From: Pseudomonas sp. 14P_8.1_Bac3 | GTDB lineage: Bacteria; Pseudomonadota; Gammaproteobacteria; Pseudomonadales; Pseudomonadaceae | Direction: 5' to 3' | Length of the DNA stretch: 64,000 nucleotides | NCBI RefSeq assembly: GCF_025466085.1 | Contig: NZ_JANLOD010000032.1 | Location: 1-64,000, forward strand | Shown here: piece by piece, positions 20,697 through 32,334 of the stretch | How the letters are laid out: every line of letters starts with the position of its first letter | Numbering within the stretch: position 1 is the first letter of the stretch | The notes under the pieces: generated by a model | Databases searched by the model: none | Told to the model about the DNA's origin: nothing | The model's input: the letters and a program-made list of their open reading frames with translations, nothing else | Made by a program: the position numbers and the translations under genes

Positions 20697-22844
20697 ATGA
20701 TTTACGAAGGTAAAGCCATCACGGTTAAGGCTCTTGAAAGTGGCATCGTCGAATTGAATTTCGACCTCAAGGGTGAGTCCGTCAACAAGTTCAACCGTCT
20801 AACCCTGAACGAACTGCGTCAGGCCGTAGACACCATCAAGGCAGATGCTTCGATCAAGGGTGTGATCGTCAGCAGCGGCAAGGACGTCTTCATCGTCGGC
20901 GCCGACATCACCGAATTCGTCGAGAACTTCAAGCTGCCTGATGCCGAGCTGGTTGCTGGCAATCTGGAAGCCAACAAGATTTTCAGTGATTTCGAAGATC
21001 TCAATGTCCCGACCGTTGCCGCGATCAACGGCATCGCCCTGGGCGGCGGTCTGGAAATGTGCCTGGCGGCGGACTACCGCGTCATGTCCACCACGGCCAA
21101 GATCGGTCTGCCGGAAGTCAAGTTGGGCATCTACCCAGGCTTCGGCGGTACCGTTCGCCTGCCGCGTCTCATCGGTGCCGACAATGCCATCGAGTGGATT
21201 GCCGCCGGCAAGGAAAACCGTGCTGAAGACGCTCTGAAAGTGGGCGCCGTCGACGCCGTGGTTGCTCCCGAGAAACTGCAGGCGGCCGCTCTGGAACTGA
21301 TCCAGCGCGCCATTTCCGGCGAGTTCGATTACAAAGCCAAGCGTCAGCCGAAGCTGGAAAAGCTGAAACTGAACGCGATCGAACAAATGATGGCTTTCGA
21401 AACCGCCAAAGGTTTCGTCGCTGGCCAGGCGGGCCCGAACTACCCGGCGCCGGTTGAAGCGATCAAGACCATTCAGAAAGCCGCCAACTTCGGTCGGGAC
21501 AAGGCACTGGAAGTCGAAGCCGCCGGTTTCGTCAAACTGGCCAAGACCTCTGCCGCGCAAAGCTTGATCGGTCTGTTCCTGAACGATCAGGAACTGAAGA
21601 AAAAGGCCAAGGCCTACGATGAAATCGCCAAGGACGTGAAGCAGGCCGCCGTACTGGGCGCCGGCATCATGGGTGGCGGCATAGCTTATCAGTCGGCGTC
21701 CAAAGGCACACCGATTCTGATGAAGGACATCAATGAGCACGGCATCGAGCAAGGCCTGGCTGAAGCCGCCAAGCTGCTGGTGAGCCGTGTCGACAAAGGT
21801 CGTATGACCGCGGCGAAAATGGCTGAAGTCCTCAACGGCATTCGTCCAACCTTGTCTTACGGCGACTTCGGTCACGTGGACCTGGTGGTCGAGGCGGTCG
21901 TCGAGAACCCCAAGGTCAAGCAAGCCGTGCTGGCTGAAGTCGAAGACAAGGTCAAAGAGGACACCATCCTCGCGTCCAACACTTCGACCATTTCCATTAC
22001 CTTGCTGGCCAAGGCCCTCAAGCGTCCGGAAAACTTCGTCGGCATGCACTTCTTCAACCCGGTGCACATGATGCCGCTGGTTGAAGTGATCCGCGGCGAG
22101 AAGTCCAGCGAGCTGGCGGTCGCCACCACCGTGGCCTACGCCAAAAAAATGGGCAAGAACCCGATCGTGGTCAACGACTGCCCGGGCTTCCTGGTCAACC
22201 GCGTGCTGTTCCCGTACTTCGGCGGTTTCGCCAAGCTGGTCAGCGCCGGTGTGGACTTCGTCCGTATCGACAAGATCATGGAAAAGTTCGGCTGGCCGAT
22301 GGGCCCGGCGTACCTGATGGACGTGGTCGGCATCGACACCGGTCATCACGGTCGTGACGTGATGGCTGAAGGCTTTCCGGACCGCATGAAAGACGACCGT
22401 CGTTCGGCTGTCGACGTGCTCTATGAAGCCAAGCGCCTGGGCCAGAAGAATGGCAAGGGCTTCTACGCCTACGAGACCGACAAGAAAGGCAAGCAGAAGA
22501 AAGTCGCCGATCCATCGGTGCTGGAAGTGCTCAAGCCGATCGTTTACGAGCAGCGCGAAGTCACTGACGAAGACATCATCAACTGGATGATGATCCCGCT
22601 GTGCCTGGAAACCGTGCGTTGCCTGGAAGACGGCATCGTCGAAACCGCCGCCGAAGCCGACATGGGTCTGGTCTACGGTATTGGTTTCCCTCCATTCCGT
22701 GGCGGTGCGCTGCGCTACATCGACTCGATTGGTGTTGCGGAGTTCGTGGCCCTGGCTGACCAGTACGCTGATTTGGGCGCGCTGTACCACCCGACCGCAA
22801 AACTGCGTGAAATGGCCAAAACCGGCCAACGGTTCTTCGGTTAA
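20697..22844 (+). CDS. fadB: Fatty acid oxidation complex alpha subunit FadB
   Basis: 715 residues, the exact usual length. The N-terminal crotonase domain (about 1-190; [17 protein letters not shown]) has enoyl-CoA hydratase and isomerase activity. The 3-hydroxyacyl-CoA dehydrogenase domain begins near 315 with the NAD loop [17 protein letters not shown] and has the catalytic His in [15 protein letters not shown]. With FadA it forms the heterotetramer that shortens acyl-CoA. GGAG lies before the ATG at 20697. Forms an operon with fadA (33-base gap). In P. aeruginosa this operon is repressed by PsrA, encoded here at 29587. Confidence 0.97.
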   Translation: MIYEGKAITVKALESGIVELNFDLKGESVNKFNRLTLNELRQAVDTIKADASIKGVIVSSGKDVFIVGADITEFVENFKLPDAELVAGNLEANKIFSDFEDLNVPTVAAINGIALGGGLEMCLAADYRVMSTTAKIGLPEVKLGIYPGFGGTVRLPRLIGADNAIEWIAAGKENRAEDALKVGAVDAVVAPEKLQAAALELIQRAISGEFDYKAKRQPKLEKLKLNAIEQMMAFETAKGFVAGQAGPNYPAPVEAIKTIQKAANFGRDKALEVEAAGFVKLAKTSAAQSLIGLFLNDQELKKKAKAYDEIAKDVKQAAVLGAGIMGGGIAYQSASKGTPILMKDINEHGIEQGLAEAAKLLVSRVDKGRMTAAKMAEVLNGIRPTLSYGDFGHVDLVVEAVVENPKVKQAVLAEVEDKVKEDTILASNTSTISITLLAKALKRPENFVGMHFFNPVHMMPLVEVIRGEKSSELAVATTVAYAKKMGKNPIVVNDCPGFLVNRVLFPYFGGFAKLVSAGVDFVRIDKIMEKFGWPMGPAYLMDVVGIDTGHHGRDVMAEGFPDRMKDDRRSAVDVLYEAKRLGQKNGKGFYAYETDKKGKQKKVADPSVLEVLKPIVYEQREVTDEDIINWMMIPLCLETVRCLEDGIVETAAEADMGLVYGIGFPPFRGGALRYIDSIGVAEFVALADQYADLGALYHPTAKLREMAKTGQRFFG

Positions 22845-22871
22845 GCGTCCAAACGACTAGAGCGAGAGTGA

Positions 22872-24053
<1,182 letters not shown>

Positions 24054-24071
24054 GCGTTCCGTTGATGGAAG

Positions 24072-24095
24072 CCGGGGCCAAGTGCCCCGGTTTTT
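24072..24095 (+). terminator. fadBA terminator
   Basis: CCGGGGC-CAAGT-GCCCCGG followed by TTTTTG, then further T-rich sequence. Confidence 0.85.
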
Positions 24096-24152
24096 GTTTT
24101 TCTGAATTTATTTTTGTTTTTATTTTGAAAAGATTTGAGTGAGGGCCGAAGC

Positions 24153-24389
24153 ATGCCGATACAACCTGGGCTCTACCAACATTACAAAGGTCCGCAGTAC
24201 CGTGTATTCAGTATTGCGCGGCATTCGGAAACCGAGGAAGAAGTGGTCTTCTACCAAGCCCTGTATGGCGATTACGGCTTTTGGGTGCGTCCCTTGAGCA
24301 TGTTCCTGGAGTCGGTCGAGGTTGACGGCGAGCAGGTGCCACGCTTTGCTTTGGTGCAAGCCGAACCGAGCGTTTTTTCGAAGGCATAA
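24153..24389 (+). CDS. DUF1653 domain protein
   Basis: 78 residues starting MPIQPGLYQHYKGPQYRVF, with EEEVVFYQALYGDYGFWVRPL. This is the small all-beta DUF1653 domain, function unknown. GAGGG precedes the ATG at 24153. It stands alone between the fadBA terminator and topA (PA3012 position in P. aeruginosa, from memory). Confidence 0.85.
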   Translation: MPIQPGLYQHYKGPQYRVFSIARHSETEEEVVFYQALYGDYGFWVRPLSMFLESVEVDGEQVPRFALVQAEPSVFSKA

Positions 24390-24503
24390 GCGGAGTGCGC
24401 GCAAAACCCTGCGCTTGACCTCACCTTGTAGCCACTATATATAGCGGTGCCGCGTCAGGCGCCAACCGCCTTTCACTTCTAGAATTCAGGAATTTTCTGA
24501 TCC

Positions 24504-27131
24504 ATGGGCAAATCGCTGGTCATTGTGGAATCCCCGGCTAAGGCCAAGACCATCAACAAGTATCTGGGTAACCAATACGTGGTGAAGTCGAGTATCGGCC
24601 ATATCCGAGACCTGCCCACCAGCGGTTCGGCTAGCGCCAGCAAAGAGCCAGCCGCCAAGCGTGGCAAAGCTGCTGCGGGTGAAGGTCCGGTGCTCACGCC
24701 GAAAGAGAAAGCGCGCAAGCAGCTGGTCTCGCGCATGGGTGTCGATCCCGATCATGGCTGGAAAGCCAAGTACGAGATCCTCCCGGGCAAGGAAAAGGTC
24801 ATCGAAGAGCTGCGCCGGCTCGCCAAGGATGCTGACACCATCTATCTCGCAACCGACTTGGACCGCGAGGGGGAAGCCATTGCCTGGCACCTGCGCGAAG
24901 CCATCGGTGGTGACGACAGCCGCTACAAGCGCGTGGTGTTCAACGAGATCACCAAGAAGGCGATTCAGGAAGCCTTCTCCAAGCCGGGCGAGCTGGACAT
25001 CGACCGTGTAAATGCCCAGCAGGCGCGTCGTTTCCTCGACCGCGTGGTGGGTTACATGGTTTCGCCGCTGCTGTGGGCCAAGATCGCCCGCGGCTTGTCT
25101 GCCGGTCGCGTGCAATCGGTTGCCGTGAAACTGGTGGTCGAGCGTGAACGGGAAATCCGCGCGTTCAACCCGGAAGAATACTGGGAAGTCCACGCTGACC
25201 TCGGCACTGCCAAGGGCGCCACTGTGCGCTTCGACGTGGCCCGCGAGAAAGGCGAGGCCTTCAAGCCGCTCAACGAAGCCCAGGCCATGGCCGCGCTGGA
25301 GAAGCTCAAGGCGTCCAGCTACAGCATCGTCAAGCGCGAAGACAAACCGACCAGCAGCAAACCGTCGGCACCCTTCATCACGTCCACGCTGCAACAGGCC
25401 GCGAGCAACCGCCTGGGCTTCGGCGTGAAGAAAACCATGATGATGGCCCAGCGTTTGTACGAAGCGGGCTACATCACTTATATGCGTACCGACTCCACCA
25501 ACCTCTCGGCCGATGCCGTGACGATGGCGCGTACTTATATTGAAAGCGAGTTTGGCAAGAAGTACCTGCCGGAAACGCCGAACGTCTATAGCAGCAAGGA
25601 AGGCGCACAAGAGGCTCACGAAGCGATTCGTCCGTCCGACGCCAACACCGAGCCAAGCAAGCTGTCGGGCATGGAGCGAGACGCAGAGCGCCTCTACGAG
25701 CTGATCTGGCGCCAGTTCCTTGCTTGCCAGATGCTGCCGGCGCAATACCTGTCGACCACAGTGACCGTGGGCGCCGGCGATTTCGAGCTGCGCGCCAAGG
25801 GCCGCATCCTGAAGTTCGACGGTTACACCCGCGTCATGCCGCAAATCACCAAGCCTGGCGACGACGACGTGCTGCCGGACATGGCCCAGGGCGACGCGAT
25901 GAAGCTGATCAAGCTTGATCCGACCCAGCACTTCACCAAGCCGCCGGCGCGCTACTCGGAAGCGAGCCTGGTCAAGGAGATGGAAAAACGCGGCATCGGT
26001 CGTCCTTCGACCTACGCGGCGATCATTTCGACCATCCAGGACCGCGGCTACGTGGCGCTGCACAACCGTCGTTTCTATTCGGAAAAGATGGGTGACATTG
26101 TCACCGAGCGTCTGTCCGAGAGCTTCTCCAATCTCATGGACTATGGCTTCACCGCCGGCATGGAAGAGAACCTCGATGACGTCGCCCAGGGCGAGCGCGA
26201 CTGGAAAAACGTGCTGGACGAGTTCTACGGCGACTTCAAGAAAAAGCTCGAAGTAGCCGAAAGCGCGGAAAACGGCATGCGTGCCAACCAGCCGGTGATG
26301 ACCGATATCCCGTGCCTGACCTGTGGCCGACCGATGCAGATTCGTACCGCGTCTACCGGCGTATTCCTGGGTTGCTCGGGTTACAGTCTGCCGCCGAAAG
26401 AACGCTGCAAGGCCACCGTCAACCTGGTGCCGGGCGACGAAATCGCCGCGGATGACGAGGGTGAGTCGGAATCGCTGGTACTGCGTGGCAAGCACCGTTG
26501 CCCGATCTGCAGCACGGCAATGGATGCCTACCTGCTCGACGAGAAGCGCAAGTTGCACATCTGCGGTAACAACCCGGATTGCGCCGGCTATGAAATCGAA
26601 GAGGGCACTTACCGCATCAAGGGCTATGAAGGTCCGAGCCTGGAATGCGACAAGTGCGGCAGTGAGATGCAGCTCAAGACGGGCCGTTTCGGCAAGTTCT
26701 TCGGCTGCACCAACCCGACGTGCAAGAACACACGCAAACTGCTGAAAAGCGGCGACGCGGCGCCGCCGAAAATGGACCCGGTGAAGATGCCTGAGCTGAA
26801 ATGCGAAAAGGTCAACGACACCTACATCCTGCGCGACGGTGCTTCTGGTCTGTTCCTGGCCGCGAGTCAATTCCCGAAAAACCGCGAGACCCGTGCTCCG
26901 CTGGTCATGGAAATCATCCCGCACAAGGACGAGATCGATCCGAAGTACCACTTCCTCTGCGAAGCGCCGAAGAAAGATCCGGACGGTCTCCCGGCCGTGA
27001 TCCGTTACAGCCGCAAGACCAAAGAGCAGTACGTGCAGACGGAAGTCGACGGTAAGCCGACGGGCTGGAAGGCGTACTACGACGGCGCCAAGTGGACTGT
27101 AGAAGACAAGCGCCCTTCAGCCAAAGCTTAA
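24504..27131 (+). CDS. topA: DNA topoisomerase I TopA
   Basis: 875 residues. Type IA topoisomerase that relaxes negative supercoils. The TOPRIM domain opens the protein ([20 protein letters not shown]; acidic triad in [15 protein letters not shown]), the catalytic Tyr lies in [14 protein letters not shown], and the C-terminus has several zinc-ribbon modules ([45 protein letters not shown]). Full length for gammaproteobacteria. Followed by its own terminator. Confidence 0.97.
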   Translation: MGKSLVIVESPAKAKTINKYLGNQYVVKSSIGHIRDLPTSGSASASKEPAAKRGKAAAGEGPVLTPKEKARKQLVSRMGVDPDHGWKAKYEILPGKEKVIEELRRLAKDADTIYLATDLDREGEAIAWHLREAIGGDDSRYKRVVFNEITKKAIQEAFSKPGELDIDRVNAQQARRFLDRVVGYMVSPLLWAKIARGLSAGRVQSVAVKLVVEREREIRAFNPEEYWEVHADLGTAKGATVRFDVAREKGEAFKPLNEAQAMAALEKLKASSYSIVKREDKPTSSKPSAPFITSTLQQAASNRLGFGVKKTMMMAQRLYEAGYITYMRTDSTNLSADAVTMARTYIESEFGKKYLPETPNVYSSKEGAQEAHEAIRPSDANTEPSKLSGMERDAERLYELIWRQFLACQMLPAQYLSTTVTVGAGDFELRAKGRILKFDGYTRVMPQITKPGDDDVLPDMAQGDAMKLIKLDPTQHFTKPPARYSEASLVKEMEKRGIGRPSTYAAIISTIQDRGYVALHNRRFYSEKMGDIVTERLSESFSNLMDYGFTAGMEENLDDVAQGERDWKNVLDEFYGDFKKKLEVAESAENGMRANQPVMTDIPCLTCGRPMQIRTASTGVFLGCSGYSLPPKERCKATVNLVPGDEIAADDEGESESLVLRGKHRCPICSTAMDAYLLDEKRKLHICGNNPDCAGYEIEEGTYRIKGYEGPSLECDKCGSEMQLKTGRFGKFFGCTNPTCKNTRKLLKSGDAAPPKMDPVKMPELKCEKVNDTYILRDGASGLFLAASQFPKNRETRAPLVMEIIPHKDEIDPKYHFLCEAPKKDPDGLPAVIRYSRKTKEQYVQTEVDGKPTGWKAYYDGAKWTVEDKRPSAKA

Positions 27132-27145
27132 AAGGAGCGCACACA

Positions 27146-27190
27146 AAGGCCGCATGACAACCCTCGGGTTTTCATGCGGCCTTTTGTTTT
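27146..27190 (+). terminator. topA terminator
   Basis: AAAGGCCGCATGA and TCATGCGGCCTTTT form a long stem with a loop containing CCCTCGGG; a T-rich run follows. Confidence 0.8.
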
Positions 27191-27268
27191 GGGCTTGCGG
27201 TGTGCTTGGGTGATCCCCGACACTGTCAGACCCGCGTGAGCAATTATTTCGTTGTGGAGGCTGCCGTC

Positions 27269-27793
27269 ATGGCCCACGAACTCTATACCCGTACCAACCA
27301 GAAGATTTATTTCGCCGGACTGTCGCTGGAAGCCCTCGCGAAAGCCGAAGAAGGGCGGGCGATGAATTCCCTGGCGCTGATTCAGGCCGGGCGCGAGTCG
27401 GCGTTGTTCCATTTGTACGGCGCGCTGCTGGGGCTGTGCCATGAAATCGCTGGCTTCTACCGTTTGCCGCAGGCCAGCGCACCACGGGCAGAACTGCTGC
27501 TGACCCGGGACGTGCTGGAGGCTATCGCCATTCCTGAAATGGCCGAGATGGTCGAGCTGGCGCAAAACCCCGAAACCTGGCTGGCCAAGCTTCTGTCGGC
27601 CCATGCAGCACTGTTCCAGCCGCCCCGTGCACCGCATAAGCCCAAGGGCGATGTAACACAGCCGCTGATCCTGGCCGTGAATCTGGATGAAGAGGACGTT
27701 CCGGAAGAGTTGAGTCGCGAGGAGCTGGAAAGCTGGCGGCAGAACCTCAAAGGTCTGGCAATCCGGTTTCGTGAAGGTCTGAACGAGTGCTGA
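27269..27793 (+). CDS. DUF6586 family protein
   Basis: 174 residues, mostly helical, starting MAHELYTRTNQKIYFAG. It is the protein found between topA and lexA in pseudomonads (PA3010-like, from memory); function unknown. GGAGG stands 8 bases before the ATG at 27269. No membrane helix or signal peptide. Confidence 0.8.
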   Translation: MAHELYTRTNQKIYFAGLSLEALAKAEEGRAMNSLALIQAGRESALFHLYGALLGLCHEIAGFYRLPQASAPRAELLLTRDVLEAIAIPEMAEMVELAQNPETWLAKLLSAHAALFQPPRAPHKPKGDVTQPLILAVNLDEEDVPEELSREELESWRQNLKGLAIRFREGLNEC

Positions 27794-27944
27794 AGAGCTA
27801 AGCGCTCGACGGCCGTGGCAACACTGTCCGTTCATGGACGAGAGCTGTCAGAAATTTCTCTTGGTAGTGGCATCTGGTCAAGATCCCGAGCGAAGCCTGG
27901 CCGATGCCTATATAATCCCCGCCTTTCGTGGAGAACAGACCTTT

Positions 27945-28178
27945 ATGCCAACGTCCTTTCTAGAAATTGTCGAGTTACCAGACGGCCGAATCGAGCTGCG
28001 AAGGGCTGAGGACGAAGGTTCTCTGGTTACTTTGGATTTCTCCGAGGATGCCAAAGCGTTCCTGCAAGGCCAGCACGTGGAAGTCGCCAAGGCGATGTTG
28101 AGCGTCGGCGTTCAGATGGCCGGTCGCTTGGTTGAAGGTGATTTCAATACGGATGAGAGTTCGCGGGTCCTTCACTGA
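27945..28178 (+). CDS. Small conserved protein, 77 aa
   Basis: 77 residues: MPTSFLEIVELPDGRIELR, then EGSLVTLDFSEDAKAFLQG. Soluble, conserved next to lexA-sulA in pseudomonads (PA3009-like, from memory), function unknown. GGAGAACAGACC precedes the ATG at 27945. TATAAT at 27911-27916 may be its -10 element, but no good -35 is seen. Confidence 0.75.
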   Translation: MPTSFLEIVELPDGRIELRRAEDEGSLVTLDFSEDAKAFLQGQHVEVAKAMLSVGVQMAGRLVEGDFNTDESSRVLH

Positions 28179-28263
28179 TTCCGTTCGTCGCTTTTACTAA
28201 TACTGCTACAGATCGGCTTCTCTGTCCTTGGAGAAGCCTCGCGTTGTCCAGCGCGAACTTCGT

Positions 28264-28737
28264 TTAGCCCAATCGAATATTCAGGCTTTGTGCGTCCCCG
28301 GTCCGGGCGGCGCTGATCAACTGTTGCCGTGAGTGGGTGCTCAATGGATTGAGCCAGCTGACGACCGTGTGGCTGCGACCCAGGCGCAAGGCTTCGCAGG
28401 TCAGCTGTTGCGCACTTTGGGTGCCGCGTGGCTGCAGCAGCAGAATACGTTCACGATTCAGGCCGGCGTCCCGCAACCAGGCTTGCGTCAGGCTGGCGGG
28501 CGGGGCGATCAGCGTCAGCCAGCGTGCGTCCTGATCCTCGCTCAACTCTCTCAGGATCGGCGCCAGCAGACTCAGGCAGTTCCCGGCCGCACCACGTAGT
28601 GACAGCTCACTGAAAACTTCAGGTTCGGCGCTCCACGGCGACTCGACCACGTCCTTCAGAATCGGCGCCATCGGCTGCACCATGAACGCCTCGAACAACG
28701 GCAGTTGGGCTTGCTGTGATGTGTGTGGGAACTGCAT
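28264..28737 (-). CDS. sulA: SOS cell division inhibitor SulA
   Basis: 157 residues. SulA blocks FtsZ polymerisation during the SOS response. The protein shows the RecA-like SulA core with FSELSLRGAAGNCLSLLAP and RILLLQPRGTQSAQQLTCEA. AGGAGG lies 5 bases before the ATG. It follows lexA by 11 bases, so both are one transcript under the LexA boxes at 29368-29402. Pseudomonad SulA is well diverged from that of E. coli; assignment rests on the lexA-sulA pairing and the core motifs. Confidence 0.88.
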   Translation of the reverse strand: MQFPHTSQQAQLPLFEAFMVQPMAPILKDVVESPWSAEPEVFSELSLRGAAGNCLSLLAPILRELSEDQDARWLTLIAPPASLTQAWLRDAGLNRERILLLQPRGTQSAQQLTCEALRLGRSHTVVSWLNPLSTHSRQQLISAARTGDAQSLNIRLG

Positions 28738-28748
28738 AAAGCCTCCTT

Positions 28749-29357
28749 TTAGCGGCGAATGACGCCGACACTCAAGCCTTCGATCACCAGTTCCTGATCT
28801 TTCAGGTTCACTTCGATAGGGGCGAATTCAGGGTTTTCAGCAATCAGAAAAACTTTGCTGCCGTCACGCTGGAAGCGTTTGACTGTCACTTCGTCGCCGA
28901 TCCGCGCGACCACGATCTGGCCATTACGGGCTTCGCGGGTGGTATGCACGGCTAGCAAGTCACCGTCGAAAATGCCGACGTCTTTCATGCTCATGCCATG
29001 AACCCGCAGCAAATAGTCAGCGCGCGGATGGAAGAACGATGGATTGATGTTGCAGGATTCTTCGATGTGCTGCTGGGCAAGGATCGGCGCACCGGCAGCC
29101 ACTCGACCAATGATCGGCAGGGTGGACTCGTCGGCCTTGGCTTCGAAACCAGGGATACGGATGCCGCGGGAAGCGCCCGGCGTCATCTCGATGGCGCCTT
29201 TGCGGGCCAATGCCTTGAGGTGTTCTTCCGCCGCGTTGGGCGACTTGAAACCCAGTTCCTGCGCGATTTCCGCACGGGTCGGCGGGTAGCCGTTGTCTTC
29301 TAGGCAGCGTTTGATGAAGGCCAGAATCTCTGCTTGGCGTGGCGTCAGCTTTAGCAT
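28749..29357 (-). CDS. lexA: SOS repressor LexA
   Basis: 202 residues. An N-terminal winged helix binds the SOS operators ([21 protein letters not shown]); the C-terminal peptidase domain has the self-cleavage bond Ala88-Gly89 in RVAAGAPI, nucleophile Ser123 (VHGMSMKDV) and Lys160 (VTVKRF). RecA filaments trigger the cut. First gene of lexA-sulA, autoregulated through two operators upstream. Confidence 0.97.
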   Translation of the reverse strand: MLKLTPRQAEILAFIKRCLEDNGYPPTRAEIAQELGFKSPNAAEEHLKALARKGAIEMTPGASRGIRIPGFEAKADESTLPIIGRVAAGAPILAQQHIEESCNINPSFFHPRADYLLRVHGMSMKDVGIFDGDLLAVHTTREARNGQIVVARIGDEVTVKRFQRDGSKVFLIAENPEFAPIEVNLKDQELVIEGLSVGVIRR

Positions 29358-29367
29358 ATTGATCGCT

Positions 29368-29383
29368 CTGTCTTTTTATACAG
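29368..29383 (-). promoter_or_regulatory. LexA operator, start-proximal
   Basis: CTGTCTTTTTATACAG fits CTGT-N8-ACAG exactly. It lies 11 bases upstream of the lexA ATG. Confidence 0.9.
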
Positions 29384-29386
29384 TGC

Positions 29387-29402
29387 CTGGGATTATATAC
29401 AG
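29387..29402 (-). promoter_or_regulatory. LexA operator, distal, over the -10
   Basis: On the minus strand it reads CTGTATATAATCCCAG, a close match to the SOS consensus, and contains the -10 TATAAT. With the other box it reproduces the two-operator design of lexA genes. Confidence 0.88.
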
Positions 29403-29419
29403 TGAAAGCATCTTGGCAA
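29392..29419 (-). promoter_or_regulatory. lexA promoter
   Basis: Minus strand TTGCCA (29419-29414), 16 bases, TATAAT (29397-29392). The -10 lies within the distal LexA box, explaining repression. Confidence 0.75.
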
Positions 29420-29527
29420 TGCCCCTTTTTTTGCCGGCCGCCAGACGGTCGATCAGCGTGCTGATTAATGCTGCGCAGATGTATGGTTAAATAGCTGACC
29501 GACCATTCCCAAAACGAACCGGCAGGC

Positions 29528-29556
29528 TTGACAAGGCCTGGGCTGAAACGTATGTT
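29528..29556 (+). promoter_or_regulatory. psrA promoter
   Basis: TTGACA (29528-29533), a 17-base spacer, TATGTT (29551-29556). The -10 is covered by the PsrA boxes. Confidence 0.75.
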
Positions 29557-29571
29557 TCAAACAAGTGTTTG
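29545..29571 (+). promoter_or_regulatory. Two abutting PsrA operators
   Basis: GAAAC-GTAT-GTTTC (29545-29558) and CAAAC-AAGT-GTTTG (29558-29571) both fit the PsrA consensus (G/C)AAAC-N2-4-GTTT(G/C) and share one base. They sit over the -10 and just upstream of psrA, so PsrA should repress itself. Confidence 0.85.
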
Positions 29572-29586
29572 TCAGGCGGAGTAGCC

Positions 29587-30294
29587 ATGGCCCAGTCGGA
29601 AACCGTTGAACGCATTCTTGATGCTGCCGAGCAGCTGTTCGCGGAAAAAGGGTTTGCTGAAACCTCGTTGCGTTTGATCACCAGCAAGGCCGGTGTCAAT
29701 CTGGCGGCTGTGAACTATCACTTTGGCTCGAAGAAGGCGCTGATCCAGGCAGTCTTCTCGCGCTTTCTCGGGCCGTTCTGCCTGAGCCTCGATAAAGAGC
29801 TGGAGCGCCGCCAGGCCAAGCCCGAGAACAAGCCGACCCTGGAAGAGCTGCTGGAAATTCTCGTCGAGCAAGCCCTCGTGGTGCAGCCACGCAGCGGCAA
29901 CGATCTGTCTATCTTCATGCGGTTGCTGGGTTTGGCATTCAGTCAGAGCCAGGGCCACTTGCGTCGTTATCTGGAGGACATGTACGGCAAGGTATTCCGC
30001 CGCTACATGATGCTGGTCAATGAAGCCGCGCCGCGTATTCCGCCGATCGAGCTGTTCTGGCGCGTGCATTTCATGCTCGGCGCCGCGGCGTTCAGCATGT
30101 CCGGGATCAAGGCCTTGCGCGCAATTGCCGAGACCGATTTCGGCGTCAACACGTCCATCGAGCAAGTCATGCGTTTGATGGTGCCATTCCTGGCGGCGGG
30201 TATGCGTGCTGAAACCGGCGTGACGGATACGGCGATGGCCACTGCGCAGTTGCGTCCGCGCAGCAAATCGACACAGGTTGCCGCCAAGGTTTAA
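29587..30294 (+). CDS. psrA: TetR-type regulator PsrA
   Basis: 235 residues. The N-terminal helix-turn-helix (ETSLRLITSKAGVNLAAVNYHFGSK) is TetR type; the rest is the ligand domain, which in PsrA senses long-chain fatty acids. PsrA represses fadBA and itself and activates rpoS in P. aeruginosa. GGAG precedes the ATG at 29587. It is divergent from lexA and lies in the same order as in P. aeruginosa (lexA, psrA, nagZ). The two abutting operators upstream support the assignment. Confidence 0.93.
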   Translation: MAQSETVERILDAAEQLFAEKGFAETSLRLITSKAGVNLAAVNYHFGSKKALIQAVFSRFLGPFCLSLDKELERRQAKPENKPTLEELLEILVEQALVVQPRSGNDLSIFMRLLGLAFSQSQGHLRRYLEDMYGKVFRRYMMLVNEAAPRIPPIELFWRVHFMLGAAAFSMSGIKALRAIAETDFGVNTSIEQVMRLMVPFLAAGMRAETGVTDTAMATAQLRPRSKSTQVAAKV

Positions 30295-30452
30295 CCGCAC
30301 ACGGGTGGGCGCGGCAGCTGACATCCGCTAAGCTAGCCGCCCATGCCGACTCTCGTTCTGAACCCGTTCCCCATTGCAATCGTTGACCTGCCGGGCACAG
30401 CCCAAGGCGGCGAATGCGTGCGAGCCGGGTTTATCGTTATCAAGGAATCTCT

Positions 30453-31463
30453 ATGACTGCTGGCCTGCAAGGCTCGTTGATGGTGGACGTCGCCGGTACC
30501 TGGCTGACGGCCGAAGATCGCCAATTGTTACGCCAGCCCGAAGTGGGCGGACTGATCATCTTTGCGCGCAACATCGAGCATCCCCGTCAAGTGCGTGAGC
30601 TGAGCGCGGCGATCCGTGCCATTCGTCCTGATCTGCTGCTGGCGGTGGACCAGGAGGGCGGCCGCGTGCAGCGCCTGCGCCAGGGTTTTGTGCGACTGCC
30701 GGCCATGCGCGCCATCGCCGACAATCCGAACGCCGAATACCTGGCTGAGCAATGCGGTTGGATCATGGCCACCGAAGTGCTGGCCGTTGGCCTCGACCTG
30801 AGCTTCGCCCCGGTGCTGGATCTGGATTACCAGCGCAGCGCCGTAGTCGGCACCCGCTCGTTCGAAGGTAACCCGGAGCGCGCGGCGCTGCTGGCGGGCG
30901 CCTTCATCCGCGGCATGAACAGCGCAGGCATGGCCGCCACGGGCAAACACTTCCCGGGCCACGGCTGGGCCGAGGCGGATTCCCACGTCGCGATCCCGAA
31001 TGACGAACGTAGCCTCGACGAGATCCGCGCCAACGATCTGGTGCCGTTCGCCCGGCTGAGCAAGCAGCTGGCCGCGGTCATGCCGGCCCACGTGATCTAC
31101 CCGCAAGTCGATTCCCAGCCAGCCGGCTTCTCCCGTCGCTGGTTGCAGGACATTCTGCGCGGCGAGCTGCAATTTGATGGCGTGATTTTCAGCGACGACC
31201 TGTCGATGGCCGGCGCCCACGTGGTCGGTGACGCCGCCAATCGTATCGAAGCGGCCTTCAGCGCCGGCTGTGACATGGGCCTGGTATGCAACGACCGCGC
31301 GGCAGCGGAACTCGCCTTGAGCGCCGCTCAGCGTCTGCAGATCAAACCGTCCGAGCGCATTGCGCGGATGCGCGGCCAGGCGTATGCGAGCACTGAATAC
31401 CGTCAAGACCCGCGCTGGCTGACAGCCATCGGCGCGCTCAAAGAAGCTCAACTGATTGAATAA
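30453..31463 (+). CDS. nagZ: Beta-N-acetylglucosaminidase NagZ
   Basis: 336 residues, glycoside hydrolase family 3, single domain, no signal peptide. In the cytoplasm it removes GlcNAc from GlcNAc-anhydroMurNAc-peptides during wall recycling; its product 1,6-anhydroMurNAc-peptide induces AmpC in many species. Motifs: VDQEGGRVQRLR, the family loop KHFPGHGWAEADSH with the general acid His, and the nucleophile Asp in FSDDLSMAGA. AAGGAATCTCT precedes the ATG at 30453. Operon with the next gene (12-base gap). Confidence 0.95.
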   Translation: MTAGLQGSLMVDVAGTWLTAEDRQLLRQPEVGGLIIFARNIEHPRQVRELSAAIRAIRPDLLLAVDQEGGRVQRLRQGFVRLPAMRAIADNPNAEYLAEQCGWIMATEVLAVGLDLSFAPVLDLDYQRSAVVGTRSFEGNPERAALLAGAFIRGMNSAGMAATGKHFPGHGWAEADSHVAIPNDERSLDEIRANDLVPFARLSKQLAAVMPAHVIYPQVDSQPAGFSRRWLQDILRGELQFDGVIFSDDLSMAGAHVVGDAANRIEAAFSAGCDMGLVCNDRAAAELALSAAQRLQIKPSERIARMRGQAYASTEYRQDPRWLTAIGALKEAQLIE

Positions 31464-32213
<750 letters not shown>

Positions 32214-32237
32214 GGCGGGTTTTTCAGTGAGTTGACC

Positions 32238-32312
32238 CCTTCGCGAGCAGGGATTGTGTGTTGCCCCGAGGTAAACACGATCCCTTGTGGGATCGAGCGC
32301 TGCTCGCGATGA
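32238..32312. repeat. Imperfect REP pair
   Basis: TTCGCGAGCAG and, inverted, CTGCTCGCGA around a spacer with TGATCCC-like sequence (GATCCCTTGTGGGATC palindrome). It separates the convergent MTIP and helicase genes and may act as terminator. Confidence 0.6.
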
Positions 32313-32334
32313 CAATTTATCAGGCGCCATAGAC

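Noticed and set aside
24486..26951. 821-codon open frame opposite topA
   Set aside because: Shadow of topA with biased composition (RRR, LGQ repeats) and no recognisable fold.
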